Positions 8,621 through 17,872 of a stretch of DNA of 64,000 nucleotides are shown piece after piece. Position 1 is the first letter of the stretch. Every line of letters begins with the position of its first letter. The stretch comes from JARRLC01 sp050290865 (GTDB taxonomy: Bacteria > Pseudomonadota > Alphaproteobacteria > Rhizobiales > Rhodomicrobiaceae): assembly GCA_050290865.1 (NCBI GenBank), contig JBNKIW010000006.1, positions 1 through 64,000 on the forward strand. The letters run 5' to 3'. A program made the translations under genes and the position numbers. The notes under the pieces are model-generated. The model ran no database searches. It was not told the DNA's origin and worked only from the letters and a program-made list of their open reading frames with translations.

Positions 8621-10243
8621 ATGAAACTCCCAACACCCGCGCGCGAACACCGTCTCGCGGCCGCAGCCTTGTCAACCGCCCTCATCGCCGCCTGGGCAGC
8701 ACCCGCAGCGGCGAAGTCGCTGGTGTTCTGCTCCGAGGGCAGCCCGCAGAGCTTCTATGCAGGTGTCACCAATGACGCCCCATCGCTCGACGCCAGCCAC
8801 CAGATCTACGACCGGCTCGTGCGGTTCGAGCCCGGCTCGACCCGGCTCATGAGCAGCCTCGCCGCGCGCTGGGACATCTCCGGCGGCGGCACGGTCTACA
8901 CCTTCCAACTGCGCCCGGGCATCAAATGGCAGGCCAGCGCCTCGTTCCGTCCCTCGCGCGACCTGAACGCCGATGACGTTGTGTTCTCGATCGAACGGCA
9001 GTGGAAGACGGACCATCCCTATTACAAGGTAACGAGCGCCGATCATGCCGCGTTCAACGCTCTCGGCCTGCCCGCCCTGCTGAAGTCCGTGGAAAAGGTG
9101 GACAACCTCACCGTCCGCATCACGCTGACACGGCCGGAAGCACCGTTCCTCGCCGATCTGGCCGTCGAATGGGCGGCGATCCAGTCGAAGGAATATGCGG
9201 ACCAACTCCTCAAGGCCGGAACGCCCGAGAAGCTCGACCTGGAACCCGTCGGAACCGGCCCGTTCTACCTCGCGGACTACCGCAAAGATACCCTTATCCG
9301 CTTCCGCGCCTTCCCCTTCCACTGGGCGGGAAGACCGAAGCTCGACGAACTGATCTTCGCCATCACACCGGACGCTTCGGCGCGCTGGACAAAGCTGCAG
9401 AAAGGCGACTGCCAGGTGATGGCCAGTCCCGCGCCCGGCGATCTGGCGGCGATGAAGGAGGACGAGAAGGTCACGGTCCTGGAGCAGCCGGGACTGAACG
9501 TCTCCTACCTCGCCTACGACACGCGGGCGAAGCCTTTCGGCGACGTGCGCGTGCGCAGGGCGATGAATCTGGCTATCAACAAGAAAGCGCTTCTCGAGGC
9601 GCTCTACGGCGCGACGGCCATTCCGGCCACCGGTCCCATTCCTCCGGCGCTGTGGTCCTACAACAAAGGCTTGCGCGTGCGCGAGGAGCCATACATGCCT
9701 TCGGCGGCGAAAAAGCTGCTGGGCGAGGCGGGCTATCCGGAGGGCTTCCCCACCGAAATCTGGACGGCGCCCGCCGAGGCGCCCTTCAACCCGGATCCGA
9801 AGCACGCCGCCGCGATGATCCAGGCGGACCTCGCGAAGATCGGCGTCAAGGCCGAGATCAGGCATATGGACGCAGCCACGCTTCGCGCCCGCCTGCTCAA
9901 AGGCGATCAGCAGATCGTTCTGACGGGCTGGGCGGTGCAGAACGGCGATCCGGACAATGTCCTTTACGGGCTCCTAGGCTGCAACGGCAGCGAGCCCGTG
10001 GCCAACAATGCCGCGCGGTGGTGCGATGACGCCTTCCAGGCCCTCCTGGCCAAGGCCAAGGCCAACAGCTTCCGCGGGGACAGAACCAAGCTCTACGAGC
10101 AGGCGCAAACCATCTTCAAGAAGCAGGTGCCGTGGCTCCCCATCGCACATGCCATCCAGATCGTGCCTGTTCGCAAGGAGGTCGTGAATTTCCGTATCTC
10201 GCCCAGCGGACGGCACAGCTTTCTCAGGGTCGATATCAAGTGA
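8621..10243 (+). CDS. periplasmic peptide-binding protein of an ABC importer (family 5 SBP)
   Basis: This family binds oligopeptides, dipeptides or nickel in the periplasm for an ABC importer. The product has 540 residues with a signal peptide (about residues 1-31, ending APAAA before KSLVFC), then the SBP_bac_5 pattern: YDRLVRFEPGSTRLMSSLAARW, LRPGIKW, RDLNADDVVFSIERQW, VGTGPF and SYLAYDTRAKPFGDVRVRRAMNLAINK. It is closest in style to DppA/SapA. The start at 8621 follows GAGGCAGGAT; an upstream in-frame extension to 8489 would bury the signal peptide. No permease or ATPase gene is beside it, so it is an orphan binding protein here. Confidence 0.85.
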   Translation: MKLPTPAREHRLAAAALSTALIAAWAAPAAAKSLVFCSEGSPQSFYAGVTNDAPSLDASHQIYDRLVRFEPGSTRLMSSLAARWDISGGGTVYTFQLRPGIKWQASASFRPSRDLNADDVVFSIERQWKTDHPYYKVTSADHAAFNALGLPALLKSVEKVDNLTVRITLTRPEAPFLADLAVEWAAIQSKEYADQLLKAGTPEKLDLEPVGTGPFYLADYRKDTLIRFRAFPFHWAGRPKLDELIFAITPDASARWTKLQKGDCQVMASPAPGDLAAMKEDEKVTVLEQPGLNVSYLAYDTRAKPFGDVRVRRAMNLAINKKALLEALYGATAIPATGPIPPALWSYNKGLRVREEPYMPSAAKKLLGEAGYPEGFPTEIWTAPAEAPFNPDPKHAAAMIQADLAKIGVKAEIRHMDAATLRARLLKGDQQIVLTGWAVQNGDPDNVLYGLLGCNGSEPVANNAARWCDDAFQALLAKAKANSFRGDRTKLYEQAQTIFKKQVPWLPIAHAIQIVPVRKEVVNFRISPSGRHSFLRVDIK

Positions 10244-10396
10244 GCCTCATTATGAGGCGCTTGCATCGCCTGTCCAGCAATGGACCAAAAGACCTTTTAG
10301 TCTCAGCTGGCTACCCGACAGGGGGCGGGAAAAGATCAGGGGGAATACGCTGACGCCGGACAGTCCGGCGATGGCGACCAACGAGAGGGCATACCG

Positions 10397-10786
10397 ATGC
10401 TCAGTGCCGAGCTCGTATCACGGCTGTCGCAAATGCCCATGAGGCGGGATGCGGAGCTGCGCGTGTCATACCTCCCGCTCGGCAGCATCTACTGGACCGA
10501 TGAACTCAACGAGATCGTCGATGAGCTGATCACGGCGGACGAGGCAGACGCCGACGCGCTCCTGCGGCTGTTTCGGATACGCGCCCACATGTGGGACGAA
10601 GATCTGGTCGATGATGCCGATCGTGAGTTCTTCGTGGCCGCGCGCGAACAAGTGCCCGATTATGCACTGTTTCAGCGGTTGCACATCGACGGGGACGCGC
10701 TGAAACTGCACCGTGAGGTCAAGGAGGCCGCGACGGAATTCTGGCAGGTGTTCTTCGAGAACGAGGAAACTGCGCAGCCAGCCTGA
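10397..10786 (+). CDS. conserved hypothetical protein, 129 residues
   Basis: An acidic soluble protein without signal peptide or membrane segment: MLSAELVSRLSQMPMRRDAE..., with DELNEIVDELITADEADADALLRLF and a C-terminal REVKEAATEFWQVFFENEE. I do not recognise the family. Codon use is like the neighbouring genes and a GAGAGGG ribosome site precedes the start. It converges with the phosphatase gene, 24 bp apart. Confidence 0.6.
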   Translation: MLSAELVSRLSQMPMRRDAELRVSYLPLGSIYWTDELNEIVDELITADEADADALLRLFRIRAHMWDEDLVDDADREFFVAAREQVPDYALFQRLHIDGDALKLHREVKEAATEFWQVFFENEETAQPA

Positions 10787-10810
10787 CGGCGCAGGCCGCG
10801 GGCGCGCGCC

Positions 10811-11560
10811 CTACTCCCGGCGCATGATCCGGTTGACGAGAAGGTTGGCCCCCTTGCCGGCCCTGAAGGTGCGTGTCAGTGCCGCAGGGTCGTAATGATT
10901 GTCCACCCAATCGAGAAAAGCGATCGGCTCGTGACTCGAATGCAGGAGGTAACTGTCGAAGACATAGTCGAGAATGCCAGTGTCGGCCTGCCGGATATGG
11001 CCATAGCGCAGAGAAAGCTGGCGCTTCGCCTCGGCGACGGGGCGTCCTTCCCTGAAAATCTTGTAGAGCACGCTCATCAGTCCGACCCGGTCGGCGCCTG
11101 ATTTGCAGTGCATCAGCGCGGGATATTCGATGCTGGCAAGAAGCGCCTTGGCGTCGTGGAAGGTCTGCTTGGACGGCGCCTCCCTGGATTTCACGGCAAA
11201 ATCGACGAGTCGCACGCCAGAGGCGGCACAGGCGGCGGTCTCCAGGCGGTATGAGCCGCAATCACGGTCGCCGCGCAGGTTCACGACGGTTTTGAGGCCG
11301 CGCCTAACCAGCCTTCGAATATCGTGCGGTGCAGGCTGGCTCGACCGCCATGCCTCCGCTGAAAGCCGGTGCCGGTTGGAGTAGACCGCCCGGAATACGC
11401 CGTGGTCCACGAGGTGCAGGTCGAAATAATCGAGAACGGGGTCGACGACGCGCCGCAGCCAGACGGGCGAAGAAGCCGTGATGGACCGGCGCATGGAACG
11501 GTAACTGCCTTGCACGGCCCGAACATACGGCCGCGTAAGCCGTTTCGTTAATCTGATCAT
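10811..11560 (-). CDS. dual-specificity/tyrosine phosphatase-like protein
   Basis: The 249-residue product has the Cys-X5-Arg phosphatase loop in HCKSGADRVG, preceded by LKTVVNLRGDR and a basic N-terminus (MIRLTKRLTRPYVRAVQGSYRSMRRS). Homologues in alphaproteobacteria are annotated as tyrosine-protein phosphatases, and some have been linked to envelope polysaccharide or inositol phosphate chemistry; the substrate here is unknown. The start at 11560 has an AGGGG-type ribosome site; the longer frame to 11656 has none. The acid residue cannot be placed with certainty. Confidence 0.75.
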   Translation of the reverse strand: MIRLTKRLTRPYVRAVQGSYRSMRRSITASSPVWLRRVVDPVLDYFDLHLVDHGVFRAVYSNRHRLSAEAWRSSQPAPHDIRRLVRRGLKTVVNLRGDRDCGSYRLETAACAASGVRLVDFAVKSREAPSKQTFHDAKALLASIEYPALMHCKSGADRVGLMSVLYKIFREGRPVAEAKRQLSLRYGHIRQADTGILDYVFDSYLLHSSHEPIAFLDWVDNHYDPAALTRTFRAGKGANLLVNRIMRRE

Positions 11561-11702
11561 GCCCCTGATCCAGCACACCCTTGCTTCCCGTTCCGCCTCC
11601 CATGTACAGAACGGGCCCGTGCTGCGCTGCATAGAAGCCAATTGCCTCTGGATCAAGCGTAATCCGTGAAGATGGCAAACGCCCCCGAGCAGCCCGGGTG
11701 TG

Positions 11703-11972
11703 CTAGTGTAACGCGAATTGGCCGTCGATAAAGCTGAATTCTGCTGGAGAAATCAGTTTCCTGTTCGCCACTTTGACCCGGTAGAGCTGGCCGTCGATGT
11801 TATCGCGCCAGAACGTCAGAAAGGCTTCGAGCCGCGGGAAGCGCGGCGCCAGGTCGTAATCCTGCCAGAGAAAGCTCTGCAGAAGGTCCGGATAGTCCGG
11901 CATGCGATACAAAATTTCAGCCGTGGTCAGGCTGTAACCTTTGAGCTGGGTGATGAGATGCTGGTCGGCCAC
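11703..11972 (-). CDS. usg: Usg family protein
   Basis: Usg is a short alphaproteobacterial protein of unknown function first named from a gene near the trp operon. The product reads VADQHLITQLKGYSLTTAEILYRMPDYPDLLQSFLWQDYDLAPRFPRLEAFL..., the characteristic sequence of the family, at the expected 89 residues. The GTG start at 11972 is chosen because AAAGGAGG lies seven bases upstream. The gene is divergent from hemH, not near trp genes. Confidence 0.85.
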   Translation of the reverse strand: MADQHLITQLKGYSLTTAEILYRMPDYPDLLQSFLWQDYDLAPRFPRLEAFLTFWRDNIDGQLYRVKVANRKLISPAEFSFIDGQFALH

Positions 11973-12059
11973 CGTTTCCTCCTTTCTTGACACGGACTGC
12001 CTCTGAGAGTATAGCACCACCCATTCAAGTTTTGCAAATTACAGTGACAAAACAAATAG

Positions 12060-12089
12060 TTGGCAGCCATTCACTAGGACTGCTGCCAA
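12060..12089. other. inverted repeat between usg and hemH
   Basis: TTGGCAGC and GCTGCCAA form a perfect 8-bp inverted repeat around a 14-nt loop, in the 199-bp divergent region between usg and hemH. It could be an operator or hairpin; it is 82 bp upstream of the hemH start. Confidence 0.4.
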
Positions 12090-12171
12090 TAATTTTCATC
12101 GCCAGCCGCGACAGGTTGCCAGAAAATTAATGTCTTCCGCACGATCATCCCGTCGTGGTAGGGGGCAAGTC

Positions 12172-13212
12172 ATGAAACCGCTCACGGGTCAGCAGCGCCG
12201 GCCGCAGGACCATCCCGGCATCCGCCACGGGCGGCTTGGCGTGCTCATCGTCAACCTCGGTACGCCCGACGCCACGGGCTACTGGCCGATGCGGCGCTAT
12301 CTCAAGGAATTCCTCTCCGACCCCCGCGTCGTCGAGGCCAACCGCGCCGTGTGGTGGTTCGTGCTGAACGCCATCATCCTGACGACGCGCCCCTCGCGCT
12401 CCGCCGAAACTTACCGCGCGATCTGGAACACGGAGCTGGACGAGTCGCCCCTGCGCACCGTCACGCGCGCGCAGGCCGAAAAGCTCGGCGCCGCGCTCGA
12501 CCATGACGCGCGCATCGTCGTGGATTGGGCTATGCGCTACGGCACCCCGTCCATCGCCTCACGTCTTGCGCATCTCCAGGCCGAGGGCTGCGACCGTATC
12601 CTGCTCGTCCCGCTCTATCCGCAATATTCCGCGGCGACCACGGCGACGGTCTGCGACAAGACCTTCGAGGCGCTGAAAGCCATGCGCTGGCAGCCTGCCC
12701 TGCGCGTCGCGCCGCCCTATTACGACCATCCCGCCTATATCGACGCGGTGAGCCGCTCCATGCGCGGCAGCCTGGAGAGCCTCGCCTTCGAGCCGGAAGC
12801 GGTGATCGCCTCCTACCACGGCCTGCCGCTCGACTACCTCAAAAAGGGCGACCCCTATCACTGCCACTGCGTCAAGACCACGCGTCTCCTCGGCGAGGCG
12901 CTCGGCTGGAACGAGGAGCGGCTGATCCTGACCTTCCAGTCGCGGTTCGGCCGTGCCGAATGGCTCCAGCCCTATACGGACAAGACCATCGCCCGGCTCG
13001 CGCGCGACGGCGTGAAGCGGCTCGCCGTCGTCACGCCCGGTTTCGCCGCCGACTGCGTCGAAACGCTGGAGGAAATCGCGATGCGCGGCGCGGGAGTATT
13101 TCGCGAGCACGGCGGCCAGGATTTCGCGGTGTTGCCGTGCCTGAACGACAGCGACGCGGGCATGGCGTTCCTCGTCCACCATGTGCAGCGCGAATTGCAG
13201 GGGTGGATCTGA
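12172..13212 (+). CDS. hemH: ferrochelatase
   Basis: HemH inserts Fe2+ into protoporphyrin IX, the last step of haem synthesis, at the inner membrane surface. The 346-residue product has GVLIVNLGTPD, LVPLYPQYSAATTATV, the active-site histidine motif SYHGLP, DPYHCHC, LTFQSRFGRAEWLQPYT and the catalytic glutamate motif FAADCVETLEEI. The start at 12172 follows AGGGGG at six bases; an upstream ATG at 12130 has no ribosome site. Haem supply fits the bd oxidase locus 3 kb downstream, though no common transcription is implied. Confidence 0.95.
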   Translation: MKPLTGQQRRPQDHPGIRHGRLGVLIVNLGTPDATGYWPMRRYLKEFLSDPRVVEANRAVWWFVLNAIILTTRPSRSAETYRAIWNTELDESPLRTVTRAQAEKLGAALDHDARIVVDWAMRYGTPSIASRLAHLQAEGCDRILLVPLYPQYSAATTATVCDKTFEALKAMRWQPALRVAPPYYDHPAYIDAVSRSMRGSLESLAFEPEAVIASYHGLPLDYLKKGDPYHCHCVKTTRLLGEALGWNEERLILTFQSRFGRAEWLQPYTDKTIARLARDGVKRLAVVTPGFAADCVETLEEIAMRGAGVFREHGGQDFAVLPCLNDSDAGMAFLVHHVQRELQGWI

Positions 13213-13431
13213 CAACGGGCAGGCGCGGCCTAACGAAAAAATATTCCGTGCTCCCAGTTAATAATTGGTCCGGCCACCGCGTGAATCAAGTATCGTCTTG
13301 CCACGGGCCCGCCGGATCGCTTATCTCCAGCCAAAGCGTTCATCGGATTCGTGCCCGCCTTCACAAAGGCGTGTTCAGAAGACGCCGGCCATGTCTCCGG
13401 TGTGATCGCAGACGAGGCGAGGGAGGACATT

Positions 13432-14427
13432 ATGGCGTCTCGTATCCGGTACCGGAGTGGAAGACGCGTATGCCATAAATACCTCGGCGCGGTGGTTGCG
13501 GTGCTGCTCGCTGCGAGCGGTGCTGCCGATGCCCGGGCCGAAGCCTACCGGCAACCGCCAAACAGCCGCGTCGCCATGGAAATCGGTGGCAGGTTCACCG
13601 CATCCGGCAGGTTCACCGGCTTTCTTGACGAATCGAGTGGCGCTTCCTTCGTCATCGCGGAGATGCCCGCCCAGGCTTACGACGAGGTGAAAAAGCTCGC
13701 CGACCAGCCCGCCGCCTTGGCCAGCAAAGGGATCGTGGAGACGCGGAAAAGCACGCTTCCGGACCGCACCGGCGAATATGTCTATGTGACCGGCATTCAA
13801 CGCACGCCCATGGGCGACTACGCCAAGTTCCTCCTCATCATGCGGGAACACGACGTGACGGCGGTGATCACCGCCAATGTTCCCATGGCCGCACTGAAGA
13901 ACAAGACCATCGCCCGCGAGCGGATCGAGCGCGCGCTGCGGAGCGCGACGGTGCGGCCGCGCACCACCAGGACCGCCGAGCTGTTCCGCCTGGGCTATCT
14001 GGGACCGTTCCGCGAGGCCCTGAGCCTCATGGGCACCTCGAAAGCCTACAATTTGACGGGAAGGCCGCCTGAAGCGGGCGTCAACAGGCTGGGCAGGCCG
14101 CTGTTCGTCGTGTCGCCATCGCTGGACAAGTTCGAAGTTCCCGACGTCAAGGCCGCGGCTCTCAAGGCGTTTCACACGCTCGGCGGCTTCCGGGACCACA
14201 AGGTCGCCCGCGAAGGCAAGGTCACCATCAGCAGCCTACGGGGCTATGCGATTACGGGCGAGGGCAAGGCGATCAAGTCCGGCAGAAAGACGGCGATCTA
14301 TCTGGTGATGCTGGCCGGGAAGACGGGCGGCTATTTCATCATGGTCGGCACGGCCCCCGCGGAGGAGGCGAACGCCTATCTGCCGGCATTCCGCAGAATG
14401 GCCGCGAGCTTCAAGCCAGTGGGCTGA
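13432..14427 (+). CDS. exported protein of unknown function
   Basis: The 331-residue product begins with a twin-basic N-region and a hydrophobic signal segment (about residues 14-36, LGAVVAVLLAASGAADARA), so it is predicted periplasmic. The mature part alternates beta-rich stretches such as SSGASFVIAEMPAQAYDEV, YVYVTGIQRTPMGDYAKFLLIM and KTAIYLVMLAGKTGGYFIMVGTAP, with two roughly similar halves. I do not recognise a family. A GGGAGGA site precedes the start; the frame extends upstream to 13351 without support. It converges with the sigma-54 regulator. Confidence 0.7.
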   Translation: MASRIRYRSGRRVCHKYLGAVVAVLLAASGAADARAEAYRQPPNSRVAMEIGGRFTASGRFTGFLDESSGASFVIAEMPAQAYDEVKKLADQPAALASKGIVETRKSTLPDRTGEYVYVTGIQRTPMGDYAKFLLIMREHDVTAVITANVPMAALKNKTIARERIERALRSATVRPRTTRTAELFRLGYLGPFREALSLMGTSKAYNLTGRPPEAGVNRLGRPLFVVSPSLDKFEVPDVKAAALKAFHTLGGFRDHKVAREGKVTISSLRGYAITGEGKAIKSGRKTAIYLVMLAGKTGGYFIMVGTAPAEEANAYLPAFRRMAASFKPVG

Positions 14428-14488
14428 GGCCGGCCGGGTCTTCGCGGTGGCGGCGCGCCGATGGCCGGAGGCGGTATCGCCTGTTTCG

Positions 14489-15865
14489 TCAACGCGGGCC
14501 GGCCGTCGCGGCGTCGTTCTGCGGATGGCTGGCCACGCCATCAGCGGCCTCGCCACCCTCTCCCGGATTTGCCCCAGCAAGCCGGCGGTACAATGTTCGT
14601 TCGCTGATCCCCAGCTTCCTGGCCAGCGCCCGGCGCGTGCCGCGATGGGTAGCCACGACATCTCGCAACGTCCGCTGCTGGATCTCCTCCCATGTCTCGG
14701 GCCTGTGCGATACCGCCGCGCGCGGCTGGCGCCCGCCCTCGCGCACCTCCTCGGCCAGATGCTCCGGGCGCACCTCATCGCCGTCACACAGCAGGCTGGC
14801 GCGCTCGAGCAGATTGCGCAGTTCCCGGATATTGCCCGGATAGTCGTAGGCCTGGAGCTGCGCCATGGCTGACGGAGCGATGCGCAGCTCACGGCCGGCC
14901 GCTACACGATGCAGCAATGCCTCCACGAGAAGCGGGACGTCCTCGCGGCGCTCACGCAAGGCGGGCAGGCAAATGGGAAAGGTGTTGAGACGGAAGTACA
15001 GATCCTGGCGGAAGCTTCCTTCCGCCGCCATCCGGCGCAAGGGGCGGTGCGTCGCCGAGATCAGCCGGAAATTGGCCTGACGCAGATCGGTGCTGCCGAC
15101 GCGCCGGAACGTCCCCGTCTCCAAGAGACGCAGGAGCTTCACCTGCATGGTCAGCGGGACGTCGCCAACCTCGTCGAGAAACAGCGTGCCGCCCTCCGCC
15201 GCCTGCACCAGTCCGATCTTCTTTGCCGTCGCACCGGTGAACGCGCCCTTCTCGTGGCCGAACAGCTCGCTCTCGAAAAGCGCCTCCGGCAGGCCGGAGC
15301 AATCCAGCACCACGAACGGCCGCAGCACCCGCTTGCTGGCATCGTGTATCGCCCGGGCCACCAGTTCCTTGCCCGTCCCGGATTCGCCCTGCAGCAGCAC
15401 CGCGGCCTCCGACGGCGCCACGCGGGTGACCAGTTCCAGCATGCGCCGGAACGCTCCCGAGCGCCCGATCAGGTCGTGCTGATGAGCCCGGCTGCGGGCG
15501 ACCGGTAATTCCTCCAGTTTCTCAATGAAGTAACTGATTTCGCCATGCGCGTTCTTGACCGGCGAGACTTCGATGTTCTCGTAGATTTCCCCCGTGGGAC
15601 CGTGATGAAGGTGGAGCCCCCTTTCGCGCCGGCCCGAATGCCGGCTGCGGGACATCGGGCAGAGTTCGCCGCTCTGGTCACAGGGCACGTCGTAGCGATG
15701 CGAGACTTCGTAGCAGGTCTTGCCGACGACGTCGCCGCCGTCGAAGCATTTGGCGCGGTAGGCCGCGTTGGCGGCGAGGATACGGTACTCGCGATCGACC
15801 AGAATATGCGGCTCAGGACGTGTTTCCAGGAAGGAGGCCAGCTCGGCCATCGCATTTGAGTGCAT
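14489..15865 (-). CDS. PAS-domain sigma-54-dependent transcriptional activator
   Basis: The 458-residue product has an N-terminal PAS-like sensor (about 10-110), an AAA+ sigma-54 activation domain with Walker A GESGTGKE (160-167) and the intact sigma-54 contact loop GAFTGA (207-212), and a Fis-type helix-turn-helix (TRRALARKLGISERTLYRRL). The PAS part carries Cys40, Cys51, Cys62 and Cys69 in CFDG...CYEVSHRYDVPCDQSGELCP, which looks like a metal or redox cluster site. It is divergent from cydP-cydA, so it probably senses redox state or oxygen and activates the bd oxidase genes. Start 15865 is a choice; 15850 is possible. Confidence 0.85.
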   Translation of the reverse strand: MHSNAMAELASFLETRPEPHILVDREYRILAANAAYRAKCFDGGDVVGKTCYEVSHRYDVPCDQSGELCPMSRSRHSGRRERGLHLHHGPTGEIYENIEVSPVKNAHGEISYFIEKLEELPVARSRAHQHDLIGRSGAFRRMLELVTRVAPSEAAVLLQGESGTGKELVARAIHDASKRVLRPFVVLDCSGLPEALFESELFGHEKGAFTGATAKKIGLVQAAEGGTLFLDEVGDVPLTMQVKLLRLLETGTFRRVGSTDLRQANFRLISATHRPLRRMAAEGSFRQDLYFRLNTFPICLPALRERREDVPLLVEALLHRVAAGRELRIAPSAMAQLQAYDYPGNIRELRNLLERASLLCDGDEVRPEHLAEEVREGGRQPRAAVSHRPETWEEIQQRTLRDVVATHRGTRRALARKLGISERTLYRRLAGANPGEGGEAADGVASHPQNDAATAGPR

Positions 15866-15988
15866 GCGCTGTCTCTGACTGTCAGTATTGACGTACTTCC
15901 TGTCAAGAATGGCGCCATGGCAGCCGCGCGGCAATGCGACATGATGCATTTTCGCCGCGAAAACGGCCTCCGGCGAAGCCGCCCGGCT

Positions 15989-16005
15989 TTGGCACGGAAC
16001 TTGAG
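15989..16005 (+). promoter_or_regulatory. sigma-54-type -24/-12 promoter for the cyd genes
   Basis: TTGGCACG-GAAC-TTGAG matches the sigma-54 consensus (TGGCACG, four bases, TTGC) with the GG and G elements at the right distance; only the C of the -12 GC is A. It points toward cydP, whose start is about 100 bp downstream. Upstream, TTGAC/GTCAA (15888-15906) is a possible activator-binding site. Confidence 0.6.
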
Positions 16006-16107
16006 TGTATACGGACGGGAGCAGCCTGCCATGCCCTCCGAACCGCATTCCGCTGCGGCCTCGTCCGCACTCGGAAAGCACTGCAATCGATCTGGAAAGG
16101 CCCGCGC

Positions 16108-16305
16108 ATGACATCGCGTGACGCACGCCTGCGCAACGAACTCATCGGAATCGTCATCCTCAAAATCTGTGTTCTGGCGGTCCTGTGGGCGGTTTTCGTG
16201 CATGGCGCGCGCGTGCCGGTTGACGCCGGTACCGTGGCTCGTCACACGGCCGCATCACCGTCGGCAAAGGCCTTTCCGACCAAAGGAGAGCCGAATGGCC
16301 ACTGA
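16108..16305 (+). CDS. cydP: cytochrome bd small subunit/assembly protein CydP-like
   Basis: A 65-residue protein with one membrane helix: MTSRDARLRNELIGIVILKI then CVLAVLWAVFVHGARVPVDA. A basic N-terminus, the helix and a VPVD motif right after it are typical of the CydP proteins that precede cydA in many proteobacteria. Its end overlaps the cydA start by 11 bp, which supports translational coupling. A GGAAAGG ribosome site lies eight bases upstream. The exact role of CydP is not settled. Confidence 0.75.
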   Translation: MTSRDARLRNELIGIVILKICVLAVLWAVFVHGARVPVDAGTVARHTAASPSAKAFPTKGEPNGH

Positions 16306-17851
16306 CACGCTCGTCGATCTGTCGCGACTGCAATTCGCCGCGACGGCGATGTATCATTTTCTCTTCGTGCCTTTGACGCTGGGGATGACTTTCCTCCTCG
16401 TCATCATGGAGTCGGTCTATGTCATGACCGGCAAGACCATTTACCGGGACATGACGCAGTTCTGGGGTAAGTTGTTTGGCATCAACTTCGCTCTGGGGGT
16501 GACGACCGGTATCACCATGGAGTTCCAATTCGGCACGAACTGGGCTTATTACTCTCATTATGTCGGCGATATCTTCGGTGCGCCGCTGGCGATCGAAGGG
16601 CTGATGGCCTTCTTCCTGGAATCTACATTCATCGGTCTGTTCTTCTTCGGCTGGAACCGTCTGTCGAAAACCCAGCACCTTGCCGTCACCGTGCTGATGG
16701 CCATCGCCACCAACCTCTCGGCGCTGTGGATCCTCATCGCCAATGGCTGGATGCAGAACCCTGTGGGATCGGAGTTCAGCTTCGTCACCATGCGCATGGA
16801 GATGACCGACTTCTGGGCGGTCCTGTTCAACCCCGACGCTCAGGCCAAGTTCGTGCACACCGTTTCGGCTGGCTATGTGACCGGCGCCATGTTCGTTCTG
16901 GCGATATCCTCCTACTACCTTCTGAAGGGCCGCGACCTGGAATTCGCCCGGCGCAGCTTCCGCATCGCCGCCGCGTTCGGCTTCGCCTCGGCCTGCTCGG
17001 TGATCGTGCTCGGCGACGAGTCCGGCTACACCGTGAGCGAGGCGCAGCAGACCAAGCTCGCGGCGATGGAAGCGATGTGGGAGACCGAGCCCGCCCCCGC
17101 CGGTCTGAATATCGTTGCGGGTATCAACGAAAAGGAGATGAAGAACGATTGGGAGGTGAAAATCCCCTGGGCAATGGGGCTCCTCGGAACGCGGTCGATC
17201 GACAGGCAACTGCCCGGCATCAAGGAGCTTCGCGCCAAGAACCGCGAGCGTATCGTCTCCGGCATCGAGGCTGTGAAGGCGCTGGAAAGCCTGCGCCGGA
17301 ACACTGACGACCGCGCGGCGAAGGCGCTCTTCGACGCGCACAAGGCGGATCTCGGCTTCGGCCTTCTGCTGAAGAAATACGTCACCTCCATGGATCAGGC
17401 GACGCCTGAGATCATCGGCAAAGCTGTGGACGACACCATCCCCGGCGTCACGGAGATGTTCTGGACGTTCCGCATCATGGTCGGGCTGGGCTTCCTGTTC
17501 TTCGCCCTGTTCGGGTTCGCGCTCTGGCACAGCATCAAGAACACCTTCGAGCAGAAGCGGTGGTTGCTGCACTGGGCGCTGTGGTTCCTGCCCGCTCCGT
17601 GGATCGCCTGCGAACTCGGCTGGTTCGTCGCCGAATATGGCCGCCAGCCCTGGACGATATACGGCGTGCTGCCGACGCATCTGTCGGTGTCCACGCTGAC
17701 GGTCGGGAGCCTTTACGGATCGCTCGCCGGATTCGTCGGCTTCTACACCATCCTGCTCTGTGCCGAGATGTATCTGATGGTGAAATTCGCGCGCCAGGGA
17801 CCGGGCAGCCTCGGCACCGGCCGCTATGCCAACGAACCCGTGCACGCCTGA
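16295..17851 (+). CDS. cydA: cytochrome bd ubiquinol oxidase subunit I
   Basis: CydA carries haems b558, b595 and d and oxidises ubiquinol while reducing O2. The 518-residue product shows the N-terminal haem histidine segment ATAMYHFLFVPLTLGM, QFGTNW, an extended Q-loop and the family signature AEYGRQPW near the C-terminus. Length suggests the long Q-loop class found in proteobacteria. Start 16295 follows AAAGGAG; the frame extends upstream only as a shadow of cydP. It is followed 21 bp later by cydB. Confidence 0.97.
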   Translation: MATDTLVDLSRLQFAATAMYHFLFVPLTLGMTFLLVIMESVYVMTGKTIYRDMTQFWGKLFGINFALGVTTGITMEFQFGTNWAYYSHYVGDIFGAPLAIEGLMAFFLESTFIGLFFFGWNRLSKTQHLAVTVLMAIATNLSALWILIANGWMQNPVGSEFSFVTMRMEMTDFWAVLFNPDAQAKFVHTVSAGYVTGAMFVLAISSYYLLKGRDLEFARRSFRIAAAFGFASACSVIVLGDESGYTVSEAQQTKLAAMEAMWETEPAPAGLNIVAGINEKEMKNDWEVKIPWAMGLLGTRSIDRQLPGIKELRAKNRERIVSGIEAVKALESLRRNTDDRAAKALFDAHKADLGFGLLLKKYVTSMDQATPEIIGKAVDDTIPGVTEMFWTFRIMVGLGFLFFALFGFALWHSIKNTFEQKRWLLHWALWFLPAPWIACELGWFVAEYGRQPWTIYGVLPTHLSVSTLTVGSLYGSLAGFVGFYTILLCAEMYLMVKFARQGPGSLGTGRYANEPVHA

Positions 17852-17872
17852 ACACGCCAGAAGGATACAAGA

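Noticed and set aside
12130..12171. earlier hemH start
   Set aside because: The ATG at 12130 has no ribosome site, whereas 12172 has AGGGGG at suitable distance.
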